From Mimachlamys varia (lineage: Eukaryota; Mollusca; Bivalvia; Pectinida; Pectinidae): 64,000 nucleotides of DNA. Shown piece by piece: positions 13,054-26,251 of the stretch. The stretch's first letter is position 1; the number at the start of each line of letters is the position of its first letter. The notes beneath the pieces were generated by a model. It worked only from the letters and a program-made list of their open reading frames with translations. It was not told the DNA's origin and made no database searches. Position numbers and translations under genes: made by a program. Location: the NCBI GenBank assembly GCA_947623455.1, contig OX392532.1, positions 31,780,792 to 31,844,791 on the forward strand, in the 5' to 3' direction.

Positions 13054-13143
13054 TTAACTAACTCACCCCCGAAGTTTCAAACGGCCTTTTCCAACCACGG
13101 AATTGGAAGAGTTCAAATGTTTCTTCAGGGAGGAATGAGGTAA
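13054..13143 (-). mobile_element. 90-bp foldback element
   Basis: TTAACTAACTCACCCCCGAA to CAGGGAGGAATGAGGTAA. The internal arm AATTGGAAGAGTTCAAATG is intact. Confidence 0.72.
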
Positions 13144-13629
13144 AGTTCCTTTGAAGCATATTGGACGTCTACCAAATACGTAAAATAGCTTTGAATCAAA
13201 AGTACAAGTTGAATATTTCATTTTTGAATTTTGTAAACAAAATTATTCACAGTGGCTTGACCCCAACAAGAAGTACATATCTCTAATTCAAAAGCTGTTT
13301 ACAAAACTAATTTGATCTCTTTCATGACATATTTATTATTATCACCATCTTTTTGAGAAAAGGGGATATGTGTTGTATAATTCATGAATTCCTAACGCAA
13401 TATACAGTTCAGTTCTGTTCAGGTGCCAAACATATTTTTTTCATGTTGTACTCAATATTACAATTTTTTTTTCCTCCAAAGGTGCAGATTTTGCCAGTAA
13501 ATTAAACTTTAATTAAAAAGTTATTCCATCTTAAAACTACAGAGGAACTTTATCTATGAATGTTCCATGTATCTTAATGAAGTCTCTAAGTTAACTGACA
13601 GTTTGATGTCAAAATAAATTTACAGTTAG

Positions 13630-13835
13630 TCTCAACACCTAAGTCATTCTACAGTTAAACCTCAAATCACCTTCATTCTAAGTTATCATACAATGAAATC
13701 TTGAAGTCAAACCTAAAATATTTCAATCTTGTATCTTTCAGAACCTAAGTCATTCTACAGTTAAACCTCAAATCACCTTCATTCTAAGTTATAATACATT
13801 CAAATCTTGAAGTTAAACCTAAAATATCTGACAAC
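13630..13835. repeat. Two-copy tandem repeat, period 106 bp
   Basis: ACCTAAGTCATTCTACAGTT at 13637 and 13743, each followed by AAACCTCAAATCACCTTCAT. Confidence 0.88.
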
Positions 13836-16241
13836 AGTTCACAAATTTCACAATGCCTGCATGATACCTTGACAAATGTCACATTTTCACTGTATATATA
13901 TATATTGGTATGATTAACATGTACCCATTATCAGACTCCACATCAAATCTGGGTACTTTTCATCTCGTCGCTAGCTTTTGTGATATTTTGTCACTATAAC
14001 CCAGCCCAATTATGGGCTCTTTTTATTTTCAACCCATCAATTCACTGTGGTATCACCTCAATTCATTTTCTATGGGAACATAAATATTCGGAGAATAAAT
14101 CTTGCAACAATAGTTATGGACTATCAGAATCTAAATCCGACCCATTTCTCAAATGTCACACTAACTTTCAAATGGGTCTTTCCCTACACAAATCTTCCGA
14201 TACAATACCCAGAAACTCGTTAATAATTTTACCTGGCTGGATTCACCTGTCCAGTATTATATAACCCCTGTCTGGGTGAAGATAGGAACCAACAAACCCC
14301 ATGGAAAGACTGGCTACATATCACTGGTGCTACGTTCCCTATCTCTCACCGAACTGACCTCGTAAATTTGTGGCTTCCTGTATTTCATTAACGATGGCTA
14401 TGTGAGTCAGAAGGTCATTTACAACCCCGGACAATGGACACAGGTGATGGGTTAACACAGAACCCTGACAAACACCACCAGCTCTTCTATATAGCTGGAC
14501 AAACCTATTCCAAGTCCACTGAACTGTTTTACATATACATGTACCTGTAAATCAACACCACCTCCTAAGCAGTTCCAAATCCAACATATTTTTTTCTTTT
14601 TAAAACATGGAAAATAAAATGATAGAAAAAAAGATAACAAACATCCATAATCCGACTTTTTATTGACAAGCAAATTTTAGCTAAGGGATTTCATAACAAA
14701 TTTAGGTTAGGAAATTTTCATAAAACCTAGCTGAGGGTCTGTTGGTTATAGACCTATTACATGCATCCCTGGGGAGATCATTGGTTTGAATCCTTGTTCA
14801 TGCCATTTCAACTCAACTTAATTGAGAATACATGTATACTTAATCTGAATTCTTTGTCTTAGCTATTTGTTTTTATCCTAGTAGAGATTCTAGGTTTGAA
14901 TCCTCGATCAGTTATTCAATATTAACCTAGCGGAGATTCTGGGTGTCCCATAAACTGTATGTATCATCCTAAAACCTGTGTTATGTTAACCAGACCGACA
15001 TCTACACTGCTAATCTTTAGTCTCCTTAAAGTGGACTAGACATCACTTACTGGGCTAGACAGCCTAACGGTAGAGATGAAATATTAATACTTTCTTCCCC
15101 AACACCTCACTGAACGGCTAAAACCACTGAGTTGTATGGATATATACACAGACTATACTACTAACCTGAACATGGCCTAAGGCCTTTAGTGAACTTTATT
15201 TCAGACAGAATTTTTTACCCAGACAACCTCCAAACCATTGTCAATGGATCATCAAAACACACACTAATACTATGAATCTTTAGGACATCTCCTGCACATC
15301 ATTTTTATTAACATTTCAATAAAATTTTATTATATTTTGTTCTGTTATTTGATACCAATTCAGCATACTTGGTACACATTGAATCAATTCACAGTTGAAC
15401 CTTGTTATCTCGAACTGGTACAATGTATTATATTAGAAGTTCATTTCATTAGTTCTGGCCAAACTTCATATCAAACATTTTTAACTCGCTTAAAAAACTT
15501 GAATGCTAGGATAACTTGGAGATAATCATAATGAGGCTAAACTATAGTGATCTGCCTAAAAAAATATTACTGAAAAACCAACATTACATGAAAAACAATC
15601 GATCTTATCATCAATTTTGGTCTTAATGCCTTGTTTCTATGAAGAAAAGAGACAAAATCCAACAACAGCACTGTCTCCAGGACTTCAAGGGCTTTTTTGA
15701 GGGAAAATTGTCTGCTATGCTTTATTCTCGATAAAAATTGATTGTAAGTATAATTAAAAGATGGAGTCCTGGGCAGCTATTTTGAGAAATTTTGATTTCC
15801 TGGAAGCTAACTAGGCTTTTAATATTAGCTGGTCTGGGTGATAAAACACTTGTTTTACACTGATTCAATAACATTATCAGTCCTGCCCCACATCTGGTCA
15901 GCTCACAGCCATCCAAGACTGCTGAATCAGCATACTGCCTGCACTAACAGGGGAGATAACTCCAATGTCGAGGAGGTAAACTATGTCAAGCTAATTCTAA
16001 GTCTTTAAACTCAATATGAGTTATTGGACTGACATATTTTGCTTCTGATGGACAAATCAAAACCTTTGCTCACGTTTGGTGGTGAACTGTTCATAATTTG
16101 GTAATAAAAACAGTGTGTGTGTACAAACAAGGGAGATAACTAAAATATATTAACAGGATAGATCTTGATTTTTGGTTTGATGTTAACTTTCTATTACAAT
16201 GACAGACAAATATATCTGCTTTAACAGATATTTTTGTGAAT

Positions 16242-16329
16242 TTAACCCATTCACCCCTGAATACACATTTTAATTCTTCTGATTCAAAGGTTGGAATTGT
16301 TCATTATGAAATATCAGGGGTATTAGTAA
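16242..16329 (+). mobile_element. 90-bp foldback element
   Basis: TTAACCCATTCACCCCTGAA start and ATTATGAAATATCAGGGGTA end. The right terminal arm is eroded. Confidence 0.72.
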
Positions 16330-16616
16330 ATAAGATCATGTTTATCAACCTATCAAACATGCATTTATACAGAATTCTCAAAATTTGAAAGGCGAAACAT
16401 GTTCAAGGTTCAGAATAACAGACTTTCCATCCTGCTTATATTCTAGCATTAATCAGACAGCAAGGACATGTTTAATTCTTGTCAAAAATACATCAGGTCA
16501 ATCTTGCCAGAATAAACTTGAATGCAGTAATTTGCCTACATTTTCTTAGAATAGAAAATAAGGATAACAGTGGGTATTCTTCTTTTAAATATCTACTGAA
16601 ACAAACAACACCATCA

Positions 16617-16705
16617 TTAAATCTCATTCACACAAGGAGACACATTTGAACTCTCCCAATTCAGAAGTTGGAACAGTCCATTACGGAATTTCAGGGGATC
16701 AGTTA
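16617..16705 (+). mobile_element. 90-bp foldback element
   Basis: TTAAATCTCATTCACACAAG, GACACATTTGAACTC, and ATTTCAGGGGATCAGTTA. The left CACCCCTGAA motif is lost. Confidence 0.68.
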
Positions 16706-17675
16706 CCAGAACTCTACTGCGAAAACCTTGAAATCTGATTTTATACTCCATTTCCAAGTTAGCAAGCAGCTATTTCAAATGTGCTCCTTTAAGTCTTACG
16801 GCACCAGGTTATTGTCTGTGTTAGCTACTACCATTGTCGTCTGCTGCTTCTCCAGTTACCAGAAACTATTTTACGAAAACCTTGAATTCTGATTGCAAAC
16901 TAGTTAATCTAAGCAGCTGTTTCGAATTCGACTTTTACTCTTACGGCTCCGAGAGACCACTGTTACTGTCTGCGAGACGACTAAGCGATGGCCCACGCAC
17001 TCACACATTGCTGCTACCAGTAAATATTTCAGGAACAATCCATATATATTTTTCATTACACATACGGGAGAGTTATTTGATTATATACTTTTTTTTTATT
17101 AGGCAGTCTTCAACCATTCTATAGCCTTTGGAATCTGGAGATAAGTCTGCCGTTCAGTAAAGAACCGTACAGATGATTTCGGCTCACACAGCTAGCCGAA
17201 GCAAACACCTCCACACAACATTGTGGATCGGATCGTCACTCATACAGAGTTAGACGTTTTCCCTGCCAGCCAGAAATAACGAGATCTAGTTGTTTCATTA
17301 AGCCCTCGCCCCACAAGGCTACATCACAACCACATGTGATTAATTGTAGCAATCAGGCCTTTCACATCTTCACAAAGAATAAACATGGATTTGTTTAGGT
17401 GATATCAGAAGGTAAGATCTAGTTGGTGTTTTCACATGGTCAATCATGATGTACGACCTGTATATTACATCCAGTAGACTTGGTGGGTTAACACTACCAG
17501 TAGCTAAAGATGTGGTGTGAACCAGAGATTTCACAAACATTTACCATAGGTGGTCTCAAAAATACTGTTTTATGTAGGCTGTGGTCAACCCCAGGGGATA
17601 TCAAACAAACTTTCCTCAAGATTTATATTTTTTATACACCCTCCCCCAAAAGGAAGTTAGAAGTTATACTGGAAC

Positions 17676-17709
17676 CACCCTGTCTGTCTGTCTGTCTGTC
17701 TGTCTGTTA
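17676..17709. repeat. GTCT tetranucleotide microsatellite
   Basis: CTGTCTGTCTGTCTGTCTGT run following GAAGTTATACTGGAACCACC. It lies within what looks like a dispersed repeat (about 17630-18010). Confidence 0.85.
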
Positions 17710-17835
17710 TCCACAGTAACTTGTCTGGAAAACTTCAATAAAGATTTGATTGAATTTTCACTAGAGTAATCAGTAGTTGTGTTCAGTGATATCTAGTTGT
17801 GCAGCACAGGAATTTATTTTAGGATTTCCAACATC

Positions 17836-17938
17836 TTTTTAAGGGATTTATGGCCCTTTATGTGGAACACATTGTCAAAATAACTTTTTTAAGGGAGTTA
17901 TGGCCCTTTATGTGGAATACATTGTCCAAATAACTTTG
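17836..17938. repeat. Two-copy 50-bp direct repeat
   Basis: AAGGGATTTATGGCCCTTTA at 17841 and AAGGGAGTTATGGCCCTTTA at 17891, each followed by TGTGGAA and ACATTGTC words. Confidence 0.88.
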
Positions 17939-18159
17939 TCTTCCCTACAGAAAGATTCTATTGAAAACTTGCTGGAACGTAGTTGTGCATCAGCATTTCA
18001 ACTTTTGATTTCATCTCTGTGATATATAGCTATATTCCTTCGTGTTAAATCTATGGGGTATTATTTATCTTTCGGGGGGTCTTGGTCCTAGTTAAAACAG
18101 ATTTATTTCCTACAACACATTAGCCAAATATGACACTGTCCACAGCATAATGTCAAACT

Positions 18160-18285
18160 AATCATCCTAACCTTTATTCAAATGTATTTTTTCATACTAA
18201 GCTTTATTAAAATGTATTTTTACATCATAAGCCTTATTCAAATGCATTTTTTCATCCTAAACCTTATTCAAATGCATTTTGTTAC
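18160..18285. repeat. Approx. 32-bp tandem repeat, four copies
   Basis: CCTTTATTCAAATGTATTTT with TTCATACTAAG recurs with small changes (TTATTCAAATGCATTTTTTC and similar). Confidence 0.82.
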
Positions 18286-19022
18286 GTATTCAGAACAAAG
18301 CATGACTTCTGATAGAGATTATTTTCAGTAACTCATGCAAACATTAAGCATTCAATCCGTAAATTTAAGTTCTGCAAATTTGTCTCTTTTGTATGATTTG
18401 TATTTGTTAAATGAGAAAAATAAAGCATACACTGTGAATCACATATGACATCATACAAACAAAAGCCAGAAAACAGTCATTGCTCAAAAGAGCGGTACAA
18501 GAGTGTGTTTCGTCTTCCACAAATCTCCAGGTGCGGCGTCTTTGGAGCCATTCTGAATCTAAAATGCCGATATATGAATCATGTTATGGAACACTCATAT
18601 ATCAAGTCCTAGACTCAACTAATTGTAGCCAGTCAAAATACTGGAACAGCTCATTATGGAATGATGTTCAGTCAAAATACAGTCATTTTCTATTCCTAAT
18701 AAAACATTTCTGGACTATTTAGAAATCTATGACGTTTTAAACTTTGGGGAGGTATTTAAATAAACAAACCTTGTGTATGGTTTTACTATCAGGATATTGG
18801 AATCCCTCAATATAATATTTAATTTTTTAATTGAAAACTTGATGGTAATATTACAACACCAGCTGATAGTACCTCTACTTCCTCTGGATAAAGTACAGTG
18901 GAAAACAATTTTACGTCCTAGCTATTAGGACATACCAAACACAATTTCCTGGCGAATCAAGAGCCGTAGCTCAATTTCAGGTGTCAAACAGTATTACCAA
19001 TGATCTATCTACCAAATGAACT

Positions 19023-19215
19023 GGCCCTGGTTTCATCAACATTCCTTAACTTAAGGAAACTCCTTAACTTAAACATCTCCATAGGAAAGCATTACAGAAT
19101 TTAAGGGGAAAATCCTTAGTTGAGGAACTCTCCTTAAATTCTGTAATGCTTTCCTATGGAGATCTTTAAGTTAAGGAGTTTCCTTAAGTTAAGGAACGTT
19201 GATGAAAACGGGGCC
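19023..19215. mobile_element. Long near-perfect foldback (hairpin) element, 193 bp
   Basis: The left arm (19023 to about 19107) and right arm (about 19132 to 19215) are reverse complements over about 85 bp, with about four mismatches. Both contain TTCCTTAACTTAAGGAAAC, CATAGGAAAGCATTACAG and a GGCCC end. The loop is only about 20-25 bp. No ORF. Probably a foldback or MITE insertion. Confidence 0.85.
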
Positions 19216-20179
19216 TGAAGTATCGCTTTTATAATGAACGAGTTCCTAGCAGGTCTGACACAACTTCTGTCCACCAAAAGCTTTAACTTGAATGAATGCA
19301 CCCCTAATCAGATGTTTGACAATAGTTGCCCATTGGCCTGGTTATAATGATTCAGATATAAATGGCATTCTGTGTACACAGTAGCAGTTCCTGCTGCTGC
19401 AGTCTGCAGTTATAAAATGGAGCATCAAGTTTTTGCCTTTTCTGCCAAGTCCATCCACAACCTATTTGTCTTTATCTATCCCTACAATTGTATAATGGAC
19501 TATTCAAATCATAGAATTGGAAGAGCTCAAAACATATTTTAAAAGAGTGAAAAAATAATTCTTCAAGTCTACATGTACCAGTCATTAGATGTTGTATATA
19601 TAATGGATATATCATGTGAACATATTGAATGTAGGTCACTATGACCTGATTTATTGACTTTGTGTGAATTTTAGAAGTTGAAATTCATCTCAATTTCTGT
19701 GATATCACTATCCTTTTAAGCTCCATTTCAATTGAAGTTGCAACTGGTATAGTATGGGGAAATGGTATAAATGAACGCTTTATAAAAACTTTGTAAATGA
19801 TGAAATGGCTATATTTTATTTATTGATCAGTAAATTCAACATGATTGGTAAAAATTGTAATTCTACATCTGAAATTGGCCAATAACTAATGGGGAACTAA
19901 GTTGTACCTCTGTAAAAGCAAATTTTTAGAAAAGTGGAGAAATTGTTATTCCACGGCAGAAATATCAAATTTATAACCCGAGGAGAGACATAGTAGCTCC
20001 ATGGCTGAAATGTCATCAAGGGACAAGGCTATAAAACGTATTCTCCCGTGGAAAACTAATGACAGCACAAACAGCTGTGATGGAGTTTATATACCTGCAC
20101 CAGAAGCCACCAGGATAATAACGGAGAAGATAAACTGGTTGACTGAGGAAACAGCCTCTGCCATCACATCCACTCATCA

Positions 20180-20269
20180 TAACACATTCACCCCTGAAAA
20201 ATCATAATGAACTATTCCATCCTTTGAATTGGAAGAGTTCAAATGTGTATTCAGGGGGGAATGAGTTAA
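20180..20269 (-). mobile_element. 90-bp foldback element, well preserved
   Basis: ACATTCACCCCTGAA, AATCATAATGAACTATTCC, TTGGAAGAGTTCAAATG, and GGGGGAATGAGTTAA. The right TTAA is intact. Confidence 0.8.
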
Positions 20270-20466
20270 AGGGGCACACGTTATTCGTACACTTACCAAG
20301 TCACCTCGACGCAAATCTCCCAGTAAAATCACGAAAAACAATACATCCCTGCTGCCCAATTTAACTGCACTTACATCCCACTAACAGTCATATCTCTATA
20401 ATCATATATATTTTTCTCTCTCTGCTCTTCAAAAAGTATTGTCAACTTGAGAAATTACAATACTGT

Positions 20467-20557
20467 TGAACACATTCACCCCTGAAATTTCAGTATGAAC
20501 TATTCCAACCTTTGAATTGGAAGAGTTCAAATGTGTCATCAGGGGTGAAGGAGTTAA
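20467..20557 (-). mobile_element. 90-bp foldback element, well preserved
   Basis: CACATTCACCCCTGAAATTT to CATCAGGGGTGAAGGAGTTAA, ending in TTAA. It is 200 bp from the preceding copy in the same orientation. Confidence 0.82.
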
Positions 20558-20880
20558 ATAATGTGCAAAACATGAAATATAAGATTAACAAAGCTTGCTT
20601 ATAAACTTATTCATCTCTCAGAGAGAGATAAAAGTCCCGTTCCTGTGAAAATTGTTCTTGCTATTGAAGCAAAGCAACAAAATTTTGGGAAAAGCAAATC
20701 CAAAATGGATCAAGCTAACAAATCTTGCATGGGAGAGATGAACTATTGAAGGGTTGGAGAGAAAGTGTTGACAGTTTAACTGTCTATCTGACATCATCTC
20801 TCACAATCAAATCCTGTCAATATGCTGTGTGCAGCCACATGGATCCTACAACGCACAGTCAACAAAACACACCACAATCA

Positions 20881-20953
20881 ACTGAGCTCCCTTCCCTGTT
20901 TTATGCAAAGGTCGGAATAGTTCATTATGAATTTTCAGGGGTGGTTGCATTAA
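20881..20953 (+). mobile_element. 90-bp foldback element, left end lost
   Basis: Only the right half is clear: GGTCGGAATAGTTCATTATG, then TTTTCAGGGGTGGTTGCATT and TTAA. Confidence 0.6.
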
Positions 20954-21759
20954 AGTACTTTTGGTCACAAATATTTTTTTTATTCAAATATTTGGGGTTT
21001 TTTTTTTGTTGTTCTTTTGGATTTTTTTGTTTTTACTGTCTGTGATAATCATAGAGGAAAATGGAATGAAAATACTGTAAAAGTTGAATTTTTCACAGTG
21101 TTAAAATTTTCGCTTATTTCGCTGGCAGTACATCTCTCCGCAAATATATGCACATGCGAACAAATTCAACAATACTTAAACTCTACAGTGTACAACAGTA
21201 TTATAGCATCAATAAAATCTGCTGGGTTTTTATTCTGCACATTAATTTGACTTCTTTTAACTTTCACCCCTATACATAATGCTGTACTAATAATGATAAA
21301 GTTTAAATGTGACTTAAGAAGTGTGAATGGTTTAAATACCAGAAATTTATTTTCAGTTGTTCAATGGATATATGCAAAAGTATATCTTCATGTTGGCAAA
21401 TGTAGTTATTTTGAAGATGAAGTATGATATATATATATACTCATCACCTCCTAGATACGTAGAAGTTGGTAAATCATGAAGGCAGGCAGACTCTTATAGC
21501 ATAACCAGTGTATATTTGTGACATTTCAATGCCTAGTCACCTTCAAAATATGCAGAAGTTGGTAAGCTGCCGATTCAGCTGCACTATTTATGTACATACA
21601 AGCAATACATGTATGAAAGAATGCTGAAATCAACAAACCGTTAATTGAGATAAATACAAGATAATGAAATTCTTTTTCATCCTTTCTGCACTTTTCTCAT
21701 TTTTCAATTAATAACAAAACAAACATTTTGTAATGATTCCTGCATAATTACACAAAAAT

Positions 21760-22830
21760 GACACACAATATGCAGAGAATTAGGAAACCTTTGTAAAGTC
21801 CACATATTTAAGTATGGTACGGGCCGTACCCCAACTATGACTGAATGCAGAGATGAAAGACCACTTAGAGAATTGGAAAACTTTGCTAGGTTGATGTATA
21901 TAACATATATTGATATCGAGTGTGCAACAGCTACGACTGCATGCATGAATGGAGAGATGGAAGTCTATACGGTAAAATCCCACTTACTCCAACTCGTGGG
22001 GTCCTGATCAACAGTTATAGGAATAAATGCATGGTATTCAAGTAATCCGAGGTAATTGTTTGAATATGTATGAATGAGGGGTGTTCAAGTTCGAGGAAGT
22101 GGGGTTTTACTGTATGTAGAAAATCAGGAAAGTGTCTGCATATTCTAGTATGGTGTTGAAGCCCTGACAGACTCGAGAGATGAAAGACCATGTAAGAGAA
22201 TTGGGAAACCTTTGCTACATCGCAGTGTCTGCATATTCTGGTATGGTACTGTCCCAGCCCTGACTGAGCTGAGAGAGATGGGAGCTACCAAGTAAGAGAA
22301 TTGGGAAACCTTTGCTACATCAATGTCTACACATTCTAGTATGGTACTAGTTGTCCAAGCTATGACGAAGTCGAGAAATGTAAAGACCATGTGAGAGAAT
22401 CGGAAAAATTTTGCTTCATCAATGTCTACATATTCTAGTATGGTACTGTCCAAGCTTTATACACAACACAAACACAGATTGAAAGTTCAAAAATTTATTG
22501 AGTCAAATTAAATTTAACTTGTTCAGGTTTTGTAACTAAATTTTTGGCATTCTTACCAAGCTATGACAAAATCGAGAAATTTAAAGACCATATGCATGTG
22601 AGAGAATCGGAAAAATTTTGCTTCATCAATGTCTATACATAATCCAATATGGTATTGAACCCACAACCGAGTTGAGAGATGAGAGACCATGTGAGGGACT
22701 AGGAAAACCTTTGCTACATCAATATCTACATATTCTAGTATAGGTAACTGTCTCAGCCCCAAACCGAGTCAGAGATGAAAGACCATGTAGAAAATCAGAA
22801 AAAATGTCTAAATATTCTCGGATGGTGTCC
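21760..22830. repeat. Degenerate tandem array, period about 107 bp
   Basis: Repeated words on the plus strand are GAGAATTGGGAAACCTTTGC, TACATCAATGTCTACATATT, CTAGTATGGTACTGTCC and GAGATGAAAGACCATGT. They recur from about 21775, 22195, 22300, 22395, 22595 and 22690. The minus-strand ORFs over it (22145-22453, 22553-22762) read a repeated YxxVDIDxAK peptide. I do not consider them genes, since the frame breaks often. Confidence 0.75.
21969..22113. mobile_element. MITE, same family as 209-360, inserted in a tandem array
   Basis: CGGTAAAATCCCACTTACTC at the left and GGAAGTGGGGTTTTACTG at the right. It is flanked by TA and sits inside the roughly 107-bp tandem array at 21760-22830. Confidence 0.72.
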
Positions 22831-23577
22831 CAGCCACGACTCAACATGGAGATGAAACAAACCATTATGGATTTTCTAGGTAACAAATTCTGCTCTACTC
22901 AGTGCAGGGCTATAAATATCTGAAGGTTTACTGTTTGTTTAGCTGATTTTCTATCTAATACTGCAGACGAACACATAAAACCCCTCCCAGCAAGACTGCA
23001 GATGTTCAAACACATCCATGGGCATGCTTCTTCTCTTTCCAAATAAACCTGTTTTAGTATTCCCCTGCTAGAACTGATATTGGTTTCTGATTAATATACA
23101 ACTATATAACCCCCAGGATTCCTAATTACGTTATATGACCCCAACAGCTAAGTATGTAAAACCAATTCTCATTCCATCTCGGTTCTCTGCTGATGGCAAA
23201 GCACGGCAGATAGCGCTTATAATCCGTCAAACCATCACATGCATAATTCTGTATGATTACATTTGTTATTGTATATCCCAAAGATATAATACTTATAAAT
23301 ATCTAATTCTGAATAATCAATTCAAGTTTTAAACTGAATTTATTCAAAACACATTTTTTCTAAATCAGAGGGCGTTGCAATGTTAAGATTCTGATGAATT
23401 CATACGATTTATTTTAATTGAAATCCTTATCTCTGTTTTTTTTACTAAACTTGAATGAAATAAGTGTTTATGCGATTGCTTTTGACCTTAAACTCTTTAT
23501 CTTAAATCTGAACTTTTTAAGAGGTAAAACCAAACAGCCGGCAGACTTAGAGTGATGAAACATATTTTACAGAACGT

Positions 23578-23662
23578 TAACCTGTTCACCCCCTAAAGAC
23601 ACATTTAAACCTTACCAGATCAAAGAATGGGCAAATCCATTTTAAGATATGTAGGGATGATA
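23578..23662 (+). mobile_element. 90-bp foldback element, diverged
   Basis: TTAACCTGTTCACCCCCTAA, GACACATTTAAACCTTACC, and TATGTAGGGATGATAAA. Confidence 0.6.
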
Positions 23663-24631
23663 AAAATAACACAGCAACACAGCATCAGTCCAGTATTGAG
23701 CACTGCAAATCTCATCATGCTAATTTCTATGCAGAATTGTATTTTTTTTTTCTTGCTGCAATTTTCAATTTAAACATTTTTGCAATGAATGCTAGACCAT
23801 TCATCATCATTGTTCAATTGTATTTGACAGAATCAGGAATTCAGATTCCTGAATTAATAAAAAATAGTTCATTTCAAATTAAAATATTGCTGGCACGATT
23901 TCAAGGAAATTAAGCCTCTGGAGTTTGTCACGATGCATTATCAAGACTTCAAAATTACAAAGAATGGAATACAGTACATCAATTCCATAAAATAGACTCA
24001 GGGACCAGAGAAATTAAGTTTGTAATAGATGAAATTTGCAAGTGTATAATCATGATCACTGGACACAATATTTTTTAAGCATGCATTAAATAATATATTT
24101 ACAGAACAGAATTTGCAGATGATGCAGTGCAATTGTAAATTACTGTGATAATTATCATCCATTTATGACTTGCTGAATGACTGTTGTTCACTGACAAAAT
24201 GATAATGGAGGGTGACCAACAAATATACCAAAAAGTTTTAACAGATAAACTGACAATAAACTGAACATATGCAATCAATGTATTACAATTTTTGGTTTCC
24301 ATAATGGGCAGGTGTTCCTTTAAAAGAATTTGCCTGAATTTGCCTGAAGAACCCGTGTTTTTGATCAATGTTTTTCAAAAAAATCTTTTGAAAATTGAAC
24401 GAAATGCTCATTTGAAATGTGCATTCATTTACAATCAATACAAATTTAGAAATTCTGCTGCAGTCAGTTCCTGATGCTACTAACACAATAATGGCTATCA
24501 ACTGTGGAAAATTTGATCCGACCTTGATTTCCTGTCCTTGGGCATCGTTCTGATATTGACAGGGAGGAGAGGAATAAATCTGAGAGAACGAAAAAGGAAT
24601 AATGGACAAATTTGAAATCGAGATGAGTAAG

Positions 24632-24723
24632 TTTACTCATTCACCCCAGAAATTTCATAATGAACTCTTCCAAACTTCAAATTAGAAGAGTTCAAATGTG
24701 TTTTCAGGGGTGAATGAGTTTAA
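24632..24723 (-). mobile_element. 90-bp foldback element, well preserved
   Basis: TTTACTCATTCACCCCAGAA to CAGGGGTGAATGAGTTTAA. It has nearly perfect 20-bp inverted ends and lies 120 bp before the C-rich minisatellite. Confidence 0.82.
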
Positions 24724-24840
24724 CCCCACCACTGGTCTCCTGAATCGAGGACGGTGAATTCCACTGTTTGGACCCATTAGTGAGTTGACCAGTTTTAAAA
24801 CTGACATCAGAAACAACATCCATTAACATCTTAGAATCTT

Positions 24841-25888
24841 ATTCCCCCACCCCCAAACTCTAAATATTCCCCCACCCCCAAACTCCAAACATTCCCCCAC
24901 CCTCAAACTCAAAACATTCCCCCACCCTCATACTCCAAACATCCCCCCCCCAAACATTCTCCCCCCCCCAAACATTCTCCCCCCCCCAAACATTCTCCCC
25001 CCCCCCCCCCCAAAACTCCAAACATTCCCCCACCCTCAAACTCCAAACATTCCCCCACTCTCAAACTCCAAACATTCCCCCACCCCCAAACTCCAAACAT
25101 CCCCCCCCCTCAAACTCAAAACATTCCCCTACCCACAGACATTCTCCCATCCTCAAACTCCAAACATTCCCCCACCCCCAAACATTCTCCCCCCCCCCCC
25201 CCCCAAACTCCAAACATTTCCCCCACCCTCAAACTCCAAACATTCCCCCACTCTCAAACTCCAAAAATTCCCCCACCCCCAAACTCCAAACATTTCCCCA
25301 CCTCCAAACATTCTCCCCCCCCCCCAAACATTTCCCCCCCCCCCAAACATTCTCCCCCCCCCCCCAAACTCCAAACATTTGCCCACCCCCAAACATTCTC
25401 CCCCCCCCCCAACTCCAAACATTCCCCCACCCCCAAACTCCAAACATTTCCCCACCTCCAAACATTCTCCCCCCCCCCCCCCAAACTCCAAACATTTCCC
25501 CACTCCCAAACATTCTCCCCCCCCCCCCCCCAAACTCCAAACATTTCCCCACTCCCAAACTCCAAACATTCTCCTACCCTCAAACTCCAAACATTCCCCG
25601 ACCCCCAAACCCCAAACATTCCCCCACCCCCAAACTCCAAACATTTCCCCACTCCCAAACACCAAACATTCCCCCACCCCCAAACTCCAAACATTCCCCC
25701 ATCCCCAAACACCAAACATCCCCCCAGCCTCAAACTCCAAACATCCCCCCACCTCCAAACACCAAACATTCCCCCACCCCCAAACTCCAAACATTCCCCC
25801 ATCCCCAAACACCAAACATCCCCCCACCCTCAAACTCCAAACATTCCCCCACCCCCAAACACCAAACATCCCCCACCCTCAAACACCA
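24841..25888. repeat. C-rich minisatellite, about 25-bp unit
   Basis: Unit of the form ACATTCCCCCACCCCCAAAC followed by TCCAA, with C runs from 4 to 15. All three minus-strand frames and one plus-strand frame stay open for long distances (up to 238 codons on minus 25153-25869, 193 codons on plus 25379-25960), because the unit lacks stops. This is low-complexity sequence, not a gene. The minus strand is G-rich with many G runs of 3 to 5 or more. Confidence 0.93.
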
Positions 25889-26251
25889 AACCTCGCTCCT
25901 CATTCCTCATCACTTGTATTTCTACCACTGACCCTGTGCCCTATCATCATGCAAGCATAATAACGACAACATCCCTAGACGGACATATCCGATTGGATCA
26001 GTGTCCCTGGACAAGTGATGTACATACTAATTCCCATAGACAGGCCAGTTGCGCGAACCTACCAATCAATGCTGTTAGTATTGGGTATGCTGCTGGACAA
26101 CTCTGATCGCCAATACACAAAGGGGTTTTATCGACAGTAAGGAAAACAATGGGTCAGACACTACTACCTACACAGTAACACTGGACTGCCACGACCTTAC
26201 AGTCTACAGTAGTACAGAGAGTCGGACACCACTAGGTACACTGGAATGGTT

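Noticed and set aside
22145..22762. Minus-strand ORFs with repeated YVDIDVAK peptides
   Set aside because: They follow the roughly 107-bp DNA repeat. Frames break in several units, so I see no selection for protein.
25153..25960. Long ORFs (238 codons minus, 193 codons plus) with GVWGWGNVW-like or PTPKHSPPPP-like repeats
   Set aside because: They are translations of the C-rich minisatellite. Several frames on both strands are open at once and the frame shifts between units.
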